Below are positions 6,054 through 11,545 of a stretch of 11,545 nt of DNA, one piece after another (within the stretch, counting starts at the first letter, position 1; each line of letters begins with the position of its first letter). The stretch covers positions 1 through 11,545 of the forward strand of contig NYZG01000312.1 in the NCBI GenBank assembly GCA_002687025.1. The letters are read 5' to 3'. This DNA is from Candidatus Poribacteria bacterium. GTDB taxonomy: Bacteria; Poribacteria; WGA-4E; GCA-2687025. A model generated the notes under the pieces. The model was not told the origin of the DNA. It saw nothing but the letters and a program-made list of their open reading frames with translations, and searched no databases. Made by a program: the position numbers and the translations under genes.

Positions 6054-7427
6054 GTGTTCAAGAAGGTGCTCATCGCGAACCGCGGTGAGATCGCCGTCCG
6101 CGTCATCCGGGCGTGTCGCGAGCTAGGTGTCCGCACTGTCGCGGTCTATTCGGAGGCCGACCGCGACTCGCTGCACGTCCAGCTCGCCGACGAGCAAGTG
6201 TGCATCGGGCCGCATCAGCCGGCCAGAAGCTATCTCAATATCCCCGCCGTCATCTCAGCGGCCGAGGTAACGAACGCCGACGCTATACACCCAGGCGCCG
6301 GCTTCCTCGCCGAGAACGCTCAGTTCGCCGAGGCGTGCGAGGACTGCCGCATCACGTTCGTCGGGCCTTCCGCCGAGAACATCCGCACCATGGGCGACAA
6401 GGTGGACGCGCGCAAAGCCGTCGTCAAATCCGGCGTGCCTCTGGTACCCAGCTCCAGCAGCACACGGCGCCGCTCTCGTCGCAACGTGCAGGAGGTAATC
6501 GAAACCGAGGAAGAGGCGCTCGCGATCGCGCGGGACATTGGCTATCCGGTGATGATAAAGGCTGCGGCGGGTGGCGGAGGCCGGGGAATGCGCGCGGCCC
6601 ACAACGACGTCAGCCTCGTCGCCCTCTTCCGCACAACCCGCGCCGAGGCCGAGGCCGCCTTCGGCAAGCCCGACGTCTACATCGAGAAGCTGATACAGCA
6701 CGCCAAGCACATTGAGTTCCAGGTCCTCGCCGACCACCACGGAAACGTCGTGCATCTGGGTGAGCGTGATTGCTCAATCCAGCGCAAGCACCAGAAGCTG
6801 GTTGAAGAGACCCCGTCGCTGCTCGACGACAAGTGTCGCGACGAGATGGCACGGCACGTGATCCGGGCCACGCGGTCCATCGGCTACCGGAGCGTCGGCA
6901 CGATCGAATTCCTGGTCGAGGACGACGGCTCGCATTACTTCCTCGAAATGAACACCCGCATACAGGTAGAACACACCATCACCGAGATGGTCACCGGCCT
7001 CGACCTCGTCAAATGGCAACTGCGCGTCGCCGCCGGCGACGAGCTCGAATTCGACCAGCGCGACATACGCGGCCGGGGTCACGCCATCGAGTGCCGTGTC
7101 AACGCCGAGGACCCCGCTCAGGGATTCGCGCCCTCTCCGGGCACGCTGACGCAGTACCGAGTGCCTGGGGGCCCCGGCATCCGTGTAGACTCGCACGCGT
7201 ATCTCGGGTACGCCGTGTCGCCCTTCTACGATTCGTTGCTTGGGAAGCTCTGTGCTTACGGCGACACGCGGGACGAGGCGATTGCGCGCATGCGACGCGG
7301 CCTGGACGAATACGTCGTGGAGGGTGTACACACCACTATCCCCTTCCATCGCCGCGTGATGGACGACCCCGCCTTCGTCGCCGGGAACGTGCACACCGAT
7401 TTCCTCGAAACGTCGGCCAGCGTCTGA
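6054..7427 (+). CDS. accC: Biotin carboxylase subunit of acetyl-CoA carboxylase
   Basis: Carboxylates the biotin on AccB with ATP and bicarbonate. The 457 residues cover the whole ATP-grasp enzyme: KVLIANRGEIAVRVIRA at 4-20, IHPGAGFLAENA at 78-89 (usually HPGYGFLSENA), MGDK with Lys116, the glycine-rich loop MIKAAAGGGGRGMR at 167-180 with Lys169, HIEFQVLAD at 219-227, ERDCSIQRKHQK at 237-248, EMNTRIQVEH at 298-307, and ECRVNAEDP at 346-354. The catalytic positions known from E. coli (Lys116, Lys159, His209, Lys238, Glu288, Arg292, Arg338) are all matched, those after residue ~147 shifted by +10. The shift comes from a basic segment at 133-147 (SSSSTRRRSRRN and on) that replaces the usual short VPGS loop. 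The start is GTG 6054, with GGAGGAG 7 bases upstream and the accB stop 3 bases before it. No downstream terminator hairpin was seen. Confidence 0.96.
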   Translation: MFKKVLIANRGEIAVRVIRACRELGVRTVAVYSEADRDSLHVQLADEQVCIGPHQPARSYLNIPAVISAAEVTNADAIHPGAGFLAENAQFAEACEDCRITFVGPSAENIRTMGDKVDARKAVVKSGVPLVPSSSSTRRRSRRNVQEVIETEEEALAIARDIGYPVMIKAAAGGGGRGMRAAHNDVSLVALFRTTRAEAEAAFGKPDVYIEKLIQHAKHIEFQVLADHHGNVVHLGERDCSIQRKHQKLVEETPSLLDDKCRDEMARHVIRATRSIGYRSVGTIEFLVEDDGSHYFLEMNTRIQVEHTITEMVTGLDLVKWQLRVAAGDELEFDQRDIRGRGHAIECRVNAEDPAQGFAPSPGTLTQYRVPGGPGIRVDSHAYLGYAVSPFYDSLLGKLCAYGDTRDEAIARMRRGLDEYVVEGVHTTIPFHRRVMDDPAFVAGNVHTDFLETSASV

Positions 7428-7503
7428 TTCCTGGCTTGCCGTCGCTGGCCCATCAGTGATGCCCTGTCGTGTTGCTGACGCCGCGCCCACATGGCCGTCG
7501 CCT

Positions 7504-7519
7504 CGTACAGAGATGTACG
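7504..7519. promoter_or_regulatory. Perfect inverted repeat upstream of the PhyH-like gene
   Basis: CGTACA-GAGA-TGTACG is a perfect 6-base inverted repeat with a 4-base centre. It ends 27 bases before the ATG at 7547, in the 119-base gap after accC. It could be a dimeric regulator's operator or a small mRNA hairpin near the ribosome site. No -35/-10 pair was recognised around it, so whether the downstream gene has its own promoter is unknown. Confidence 0.4.
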
Positions 7520-7546
7520 GCCGGACCACTTGGAGCTACGACGCCG

Positions 7547-8362
7547 ATGCCAAGCCTGCCCGACCTGTCCTCCCACTACGGACTGAGCGCCGAGCAGCGA
7601 ACGGCCTACCGCCGCGACGGTCACGTGCTGCTCAGGGGCGTCGCATCCCCCGACGAGGCGAGCGCGTCCAGGCAGGTCATCACCGCTGCCGTCGCGCAAC
7701 ACAACTCCGAGGACCGCCCGATGGAGGCGCGCGACACCTACGGCAAGGCGTTCCTACAGACGATGAACCTGTGGCTCCTGGACGAAGCCGTCAGGGAATA
7801 CACGCTGGCGCGACGCTTCGGACGCATAGCGGCCGAGATGATGGGCGTCGACAGCGTGCGGCTATACCACGATCAAGCGCTCTACAAGGAGGCCGGCGGA
7901 GGCCTGACCCCGTGGCACCAGGACCAATACTACTGGCCGCTCGGAACGACGAACACTGTGACGATGTGGATGCCGCTAGTAGATGTCAGCGTCGAGATGG
8001 GTGTGATGACGTTCGCCTCGGGATCACACGTCGACGGCTTCGTCGCCGATCTCCCGATTTCCGACGAGTCCGAAGTGAAGCTCCGCGCACACGTGCGTGA
8101 GAGAGGATTCGGGCTGTCCCATCCCGTCGACATGTTCGCGGGCGATGCCACATTCCACGCCGGCTGGACGCTCCACTCGGCCCCGGGCAACAACAGCGCC
8201 ACGGGCCGCGAGGTGATGACGATCATATACTACGCCGACGGCGCGCTCACGACCGAGCCCGCCAACGGGAGCCAGCTCAACGACCTCCGCACGTGGTTCC
8301 CCGGCCTGCAGCCAGGAGATGTCGCCGCGACGGACATCAACCCCGTCGTGTATTCCCGCTGA
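7547..8362 (+). CDS. Phytanoyl-CoA dioxygenase (PhyH)-family Fe(II)/2-oxoglutarate oxygenase
   Basis: A 271-residue protein of the PhyH family, which couples oxidative decarboxylation of 2-oxoglutarate to hydroxylation of a substrate. The iron triad is visible: WHQDQYYWPL gives His124 and Asp126, and GWTLHSAPGN gives the distal His210. Arg221 follows 11 residues later, the spacing of the 2-oxoglutarate-binding Arg in the human enzyme (His264/Arg275, from memory). Other family traits are FRRDGHVLLRG-like YRRDGHVLLRG at 21-31 and GVMTFASGSHVDG at 152-164. The ATG at 7547 is chosen because the family-like sequence begins soon after it; GGAG lies 11 bases upstream. A GTG-initiated extension from 7469 would add 26 unlike residues. 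Bacterial members act on many small molecules, so no substrate can be given. It runs in the direction of accC but 119 bases away, and meets mqnD tail to tail with a 22-base gap. Confidence 0.85.
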   Translation: MPSLPDLSSHYGLSAEQRTAYRRDGHVLLRGVASPDEASASRQVITAAVAQHNSEDRPMEARDTYGKAFLQTMNLWLLDEAVREYTLARRFGRIAAEMMGVDSVRLYHDQALYKEAGGGLTPWHQDQYYWPLGTTNTVTMWMPLVDVSVEMGVMTFASGSHVDGFVADLPISDESEVKLRAHVRERGFGLSHPVDMFAGDATFHAGWTLHSAPGNNSATGREVMTIIYYADGALTTEPANGSQLNDLRTWFPGLQPGDVAATDINPVVYSR

Positions 8363-8384
8363 CTCTCGCCCGCGTCGTGGCCGA

Positions 8385-9227
8385 TCACTCCTGCGCAAAC
8401 AGCGGCAGGTCGGCCCTCGGCACCGCGCCAATCTCTTCCGCGGTCGTCAGCAGGCGACGGATCGCCGCCTCGCCCTCCTGCCCGTAGTCGCGCGTGAAGT
8501 CGTTCACGTACAGGTCGATGTGCTGCCGCATCACGTCGTCGTCCATCTCTTGCGCGTGGGCACGCACGGTGTCCCAGATGTCGGCCGGTCGCTCGTACGC
8601 GTGCGCGAGGCTGTTGCGGATCGCCGTCTCAATCGCGCGAAGGCGCGGCCCGCCCAAGGCGCGCCGGGCGACGATGCCCCCGAGCGGGATCGCGTGGCCG
8701 GTGTTGCGTTCCCACCAGGCGCCGAGGTCCACGACCTCGTGCAGACCGTACTGCGCGTACGTGAAGCGACTCTCGTGGATGATGAGACCGGCGTCCACGA
8801 CGCCGTCGCGCGTCGCGGCCATGATGTCGTCGAACGCCATCACCGGCAGATCGGTCAGTTCCGGGTCGAACAGCCGCAGCAGGAGCGCAGCGGTCGTGCG
8901 CCGGCCGGGGATCGCGATCCTCTTGCCTCGAAGCTCTCGGACAACCAGCGGATCGCGGGCCACGACGAGGGGGCCACAGCCGCGACCGAGAGCCCCTCCT
9001 GAACGTAGCAGGCAGTACTCCTTCCGCAGATGACCGAACACGTGGAACGACACCTTGGCGACGTCCAGCGCCGACGCGAGCGCCAGGTCATTCAGCGTGC
9101 TGATGTCCTCGTACCGGACGTCCACGGCGGGCGCCCGGTCCAGCAGCCCGCCGACCCACGCGCTGAATATGAACGTGTCGTTGGGGCAGGGAGAGTAGCC
9201 CAGCGTGAGCGTGTCGGCGGCGTTCAT
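8385..9227 (-). CDS. mqnD: 1,4-Dihydroxy-6-naphthoate synthase (futalosine pathway)
   Basis: Converts cyclic dehypoxanthine futalosine to 1,4-dihydroxy-6-naphthoate, the ring precursor of menaquinone in the futalosine route. The 280-residue length is typical. The N-terminal hallmark LGYSPCPNDTFIFSAW is at 9-24; DISTLNDLAL and KVSFHVFGHL follow; the second lobe has RIAIPGRRTTAALLLRLF at 103-120 and the LIIHESRFTY motif at 148-157, whose His151 corresponds to the catalytic His of the family. The fold is that of a periplasmic binding protein without a signal peptide, so it is cytoplasmic. The ATG at 9227-9225 is chosen over upstream starts because it overlaps the mqnB stop as ATGA, has GAGGAG 5 bases upstream, and begins right at family-like sequence. 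It is the last gene of a three-gene minus-strand operon. MqnA, MqnC and MqnE are not in the window. Confidence 0.93.
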   Translation of the reverse strand: MNAADTLTLGYSPCPNDTFIFSAWVGGLLDRAPAVDVRYEDISTLNDLALASALDVAKVSFHVFGHLRKEYCLLRSGGALGRGCGPLVVARDPLVVRELRGKRIAIPGRRTTAALLLRLFDPELTDLPVMAFDDIMAATRDGVVDAGLIIHESRFTYAQYGLHEVVDLGAWWERNTGHAIPLGGIVARRALGGPRLRAIETAIRNSLAHAYERPADIWDTVRAHAQEMDDDVMRQHIDLYVNDFTRDYGQEGEAAIRRLLTTAEEIGAVPRADLPLFAQE

Positions 9228-9949
9228 CGCGGCTCCTCGATCTCGGACAGCCGGCCCATTACCGTCAGCGTGGCGCGGCTGACGGCCGCGATGGCGTCGC
9301 CGATGCGCCAACGCGACTTGTCCCGATCTTCGACCATGTTGCTAGCGGCCCGGATTTCGATGAACGGCAGCGCGTACTGCGCGCACACGTGCGCTGCCGC
9401 CGCGCCCTCCATGCTCTCGCATATGCCTCGCGTGCGTCCGTACAGCTCATCGCCCAGAGCTGCGACGCCGGAACACCGGTTGACGGTGACGAACGGCCCG
9501 ACCGCGGCGCCGACCACGCGCCCCACGCGCGCGGCGAGCTCTGCATCGAGGGGCAGGCGGTTGTGCAAGTGCGGGTCAGTCTCGACGAGGGGGAAGCCGA
9601 CGTCTTCCATGCCCATCCATCCCTGCGGCGACTGCACCCCCACGTCGCCATAGTGCTCCTCCGAGGCAACCGCGACAGCCCCCAAGCGGAGGCCCCCATC
9701 GGGGTACGCTCCCCCGATCCCGAACTGCAGCACAAGGCGCGGCCGCGCGCGTTCGACTTCGCTCGTGAGGGCCTGTGCCGTGTTCGCGGCCGCGATGCCC
9801 GTCACGGCGAGCCGGCACGGCTCTCCCACGAGCCTCCCCGCGTGCGTCAGCTTCGTCGCGTGTCGCGTATCGCCGCGATCGTCCATCGCGTCGCGTATCG
9901 CTGCTCCTTCGCCTGCGGTCGCGCAGAGCAGTAGCACATCGTCTGTCAT
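9224..9949 (-). CDS. mqnB: Futalosine hydrolase
   Basis: Removes hypoxanthine from futalosine to give dehypoxanthine futalosine, the step before MqnC. The 241-residue protein belongs to the nucleoside phosphorylase/MTA-SAH nucleosidase superfamily. Visible features: VLLLCATAGEGAAIRDAM at the start, VTGIAAANTAQAL at 49-61, LQFGIGGAYPDGGL at 74-87, EEHYGDVGVQS at 97-107, FVTVNRCSG at 153-161, ESMEGAAAAHVC at 178-189 with Glu181 at the nucleoside-binding position, and ASNMVEDRDKSRWRIGDAI at 202-220. The GIGGAYP, ESMEGAAAAHVC and SNxVExRD features and the link to mqnD point to MqnB rather than a general MTA/SAH nucleosidase. The ATG at 9949 overlaps the stop of the upstream gene as ATGA, with GGAGGAG about 11 bases upstream. 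It overlaps mqnD in the same way. Confidence 0.9.
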   Translation of the reverse strand: MTDDVLLLCATAGEGAAIRDAMDDRGDTRHATKLTHAGRLVGEPCRLAVTGIAAANTAQALTSEVERARPRLVLQFGIGGAYPDGGLRLGAVAVASEEHYGDVGVQSPQGWMGMEDVGFPLVETDPHLHNRLPLDAELAARVGRVVGAAVGPFVTVNRCSGVAALGDELYGRTRGICESMEGAAAAHVCAQYALPFIEIRAASNMVEDRDKSRWRIGDAIAAVSRATLTVMGRLSEIEEPR

Positions 9950-10725
9950 GCGGGCGCGTACTCCTCCAACAGCTGTTCGAGGATCACGGCGTTCCTGGAC
10001 GCCGCATCGCTCTCGATGTCGGGTATCGCGATGACACGGGCAAGCGTGCGGTACAGGTCGGGCAAACCGAGTATGTCCACGACCTGCTCGCGAATCCACT
10101 TATCGTACGCGATCGGGTATGTGCGACGTGCGATGAACAGCGCCTGAACAAACTCCCGGAACGCGTCGTACAGCCGGTGGAACGCCTGGAAATGGATGCC
10201 ACGCTGGACGAACGTATGCACACGGCTGAGGTTGTTCGTGCAGTACTTCCGCACTTCGAGCAGTCGCTCCTGCGCCATCGCGTCGTCGTAGTAGGGCAGC
10301 CACTCCTCACGCAGCTGCGCGTAACGGCCGCCGCGTTCGAAGAGAGGGACGCTGTAGGCGACGTAGTTACCCACCTCCAGCTCGAACTCCGACGGCCCAC
10401 TGGTCCAATCGCGGCCGTCGGGCTCGAATGCGCCGTCGATGATGTCCATGTCGACGCGTCCGTAATCGCCCAGGTCGCGAACCGCCTGCACGGTCGGTTC
10501 CTCGGCGTCGAATGTCTCCCAAGCCGACCACAGCTGACGCCTCTCTCGTTCCGGCGTTCCCGGCGCGACAACGGTCGCGAAGTCGATGTCCTGGAGTCCC
10601 TTCCCACGGGCGCACGACCCCATGAGCAGGACTGCGTCGACCTCGGGCCGATTGGCGAGAAACGCCACGAGACGCTCGGCCGCGCGCTCATGCGCTGCCG
10701 TGGGGTATGTGGCCGCGAGTCGCAT
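9946..10725 (-). CDS. Nucleotidyltransferase-domain protein with helical C-terminal domain; substrate unknown
   Basis: A 259-residue protein with a pol-beta-type nucleotidyltransferase core: LLMGSCARGKGLQDIDFATV at 33-52 holds the GSxxxG motif (Gly36, Ser37) and the metal pair Asp46/Asp48, and GRVDMDIIDG at 89-98 provides the third carboxylate (Asp92 or Asp94). The C-terminal half, about 130-259, is alpha-helical, with FHRLYDAFREFVQALF then RRTYPIAYDKWIREQ; this resembles the helical domains of DUF4037-like or kanamycin-nucleotidyltransferase-like proteins, a moderate match by eye. Such enzymes transfer a nucleotide to small molecules or proteins, or act as toxin/antitoxin parts. No target is visible. 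It is first in the minus-strand operon, joined to mqnB by ATGA. The ATG at 10725 is preferred over a TTG at 10767; its GGAG is 12 bases away, so the start is not firm. Confidence 0.75.
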   Translation of the reverse strand: MRLAATYPTAAHERAAERLVAFLANRPEVDAVLLMGSCARGKGLQDIDFATVVAPGTPERERRQLWSAWETFDAEEPTVQAVRDLGDYGRVDMDIIDGAFEPDGRDWTSGPSEFELEVGNYVAYSVPLFERGGRYAQLREEWLPYYDDAMAQERLLEVRKYCTNNLSRVHTFVQRGIHFQAFHRLYDAFREFVQALFIARRTYPIAYDKWIREQVVDILGLPDLYRTLARVIAIPDIESDAASRNAVILEQLLEEYAPA

Positions 10726-10884
10726 GGGTCGGGTTGGCTCCGTATGGGTCGCGGGCCTCGGCGTCAATCCTAGCCGACGCGGCGCGGCGTCTCAACGGCG
10801 CCGACGCGCCTCTGCCGTGCGGGTTGCGCCTGCCGGCCGTCGTGCGGTAAACCCGTCGACAGCTCGGCCCACTGAGGAGACCAT
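10726..10884. other. Divergent intergenic region between the mqn trio and the nucleoside phosphorylase gene
   Basis: This 159-base gap must hold the promoters for both directions. No convincing pair is visible. The best plus-strand candidate is TTGCGC (10824-10829), 18 bases, TAAACC (10848-10853), which is weak. GCCGACGCG occurs twice (10773-10781 and 10800-10808), and GACGC-GGCGCG-GCGTC at 10776-10791 is an inverted repeat overlapping the first copy. These may be regulator sites or simply G+C-rich low-complexity sequence. No small gene or RNA was recognised. Confidence 0.35.
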
Positions 10885-11545
10885 ATGGACGTCGCGCGCT
10901 ACCCAATACTCGAATTCGACAACGACAGGCCGGCCGTCATCGAGCCGTCGCAGGTCCTGGAGCCCATCGACATCGCCGAGCTCTGCGTGCTGTGCTTCTT
11001 CGGCGATGTCGTCGCCGACATGGCTCGCCGTGACGACACGCGCTTGGTCCACGAGTGCGGGTCGGAGATGGGCGCGCATCCGATCTACGAGCTCACCACA
11101 GACGGCAGTCGCGTCGCCTTCGCGCAGCCCGGCATCGGCGCGCCTCTATCCGCCGCGATCCTGGAGGAACTCATCGCCTTGGGGTGTCGTAAACTGGTGG
11201 TCTGCGGGGGCGCGGGCGTTCTTGACGGCCGTCTGGCAATGGGCTCCCCAGTTCTGGTGACGTCGGCCGTCCGCGACGAGGGCACTTCCTACCACTATCT
11301 GCCGCCGGACGCCGAGGCGCGTCCTGCCCTCCGCGTCCAGACGGCGATCGCGGACGCGCTGCGTCGACAGGAGTGGGAGTACGTCGAAGGGAAGACGTGG
11401 ACCACCGACGGAGTCTATCGCGAGACGAGATCCCGCGTCCGGCGGAGAGCGGCGTCGGGGTGCATCACAGTGGAGATGGAGGCGGCCGCGCTGTTCGCCG
11501 TGGCCGAGTTCCGAGGCGCGGAACTCGCCCAGGTCCTGTATGCCG
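10885..11545 (+). CDS. Nucleoside phosphorylase family protein (uridine-phosphorylase-like), C-terminus cut by window edge
   Basis: The first 220 residues of a protein in the purine/uridine nucleoside phosphorylase superfamily, which cleaves nucleosides to base and ribose 1-phosphate. Visible features: QPGIGAPLSAAILEEL at 81-96, KLVVCGGAGVLDG at 103-115 (the strand and glycine turn of the phosphate-binding core), LVTSAVRDEGTSYHYLPP at 124-141, TWTTDGVYRET at 171-181, and VEMEAAALFAVAEFRG at 196-211, whose Glu199 is the nucleoside-binding Glu of the family. The ending AQVLYA suggests that only a short C-terminal part is missing. GAGGAGA lies 4 bases before the ATG at 10885. It is divergent from the operon that carries mqnB, another member of the superfamily. 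Substrate cannot be fixed; deoxyribonucleosides, uridine, adenosine or methylthioadenosine are all possible. Confidence 0.85.
   Translation, partial: MDVARYPILEFDNDRPAVIEPSQVLEPIDIAELCVLCFFGDVVADMARRDDTRLVHECGSEMGAHPIYELTTDGSRVAFAQPGIGAPLSAAILEELIALGCRKLVVCGGAGVLDGRLAMGSPVLVTSAVRDEGTSYHYLPPDAEARPALRVQTAIADALRRQEWEYVEGKTWTTDGVYRETRSRVRRRAASGCITVEMEAAALFAVAEFRGAELAQVLYA

Noticed and set aside
6774..7529. Open frame of 251 codons on the minus strand
   Set aside because: Antisense shadow of accC; no motif.
7469..7546. N-terminal extension of the PhyH-like protein from a GTG
   Set aside because: The 26 added residues are basic and unlike the family, they would cover the inverted repeat, and the ATG at 7547 has a usable ribosome site.
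8363..8384. Bidirectional terminator between the convergent oxygenase and mqnD genes
   Set aside because: The 22-base gap holds no clear hairpin and no T-run.
9775..10773. Open frame of 332 codons on the plus strand
   Set aside because: Opposite mqnB and the nucleotidyltransferase gene, both with clear motifs. Its translation has no recognisable domain or credible start context.
1..11545. tRNA, rRNA, CRISPR array, insertion sequence, phage or defence genes
   Set aside because: Reading through found no cloverleaf, no repeat-spacer pattern, no transposase or integrase motifs and no terminal inverted repeats. The window is accounted for by ordinary protein genes with short gaps.

Overview
The window is a dense bacterial gene neighbourhood, rich in G+C (about two thirds by eye), with short intergenic gaps, frequent 4-base stop/start overlaps and Shine-Dalgarno sites. 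No RNA gene, insertion sequence, phage gene or CRISPR array was recognised. It looks like core chromosome rather than a mobile region. The species cannot be named from the sequence. The aro-efp-acc gene order and a futalosine-type menaquinone pathway beside a phytanoyl-CoA-dioxygenase-like gene would fit a deep-branching, mostly environmental, high-GC phylum (for example Armatimonadota-, Poribacteria- or Latescibacterota-like), but this is a guess.

Layout. (1) 1-214, minus: the N-terminal part of a GNAT-like acetyltransferase, cut by the window edge. (2) 215-330: a divergent control region with a good extended -10 on the plus strand and an inverted repeat where the -35 would lie. (3) 331-7427, plus: a probable eight-gene operon. 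It starts with a secreted protein of eight ~55-residue repeats, probably a beta-propeller. Then come chorismate synthase (aroC), shikimate kinase (aroK), 3-dehydroquinate synthase (aroB), type II 3-dehydroquinase (aroQ), elongation factor P (efp), biotin carboxyl carrier protein (accB) and biotin carboxylase (accC). (4) 7547-8362, plus: a phytanoyl-CoA-dioxygenase-family Fe(II)/2-oxoglutarate oxygenase behind a perfect inverted repeat. (5) 8385-10725, minus: a tightly coupled trio, nucleotidyltransferase, futalosine hydrolase (mqnB), 1,4-dihydroxy-6-naphthoate synthase (mqnD), converging on the oxygenase gene. (6) 10885 to the end, plus: a nucleoside-phosphorylase-family gene, diverging from the trio and cut by the window edge.

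How the genes work together. aroB, aroQ, aroK and aroC supply four of the seven steps to chorismate. Chorismate feeds aromatic amino acids and also the futalosine route to menaquinone, two of whose enzymes (MqnB, MqnD) lie just downstream on the other strand. AccB and AccC are the biotin half of acetyl-CoA carboxylase, the first step of fatty-acid synthesis. EF-P relieves ribosome stalling at polyproline stretches. The less ordinary items are the repeat protein leading the shikimate operon, an Arg in place of the near-invariant Lys of AroB's AEVIK motif, a ~10-residue basic insertion in AccC, a likely TTG start for accB, and the unexplained nucleotidyltransferase coupled to mqnB-mqnD. No clearly new multi-gene system is visible; these are the best leads.
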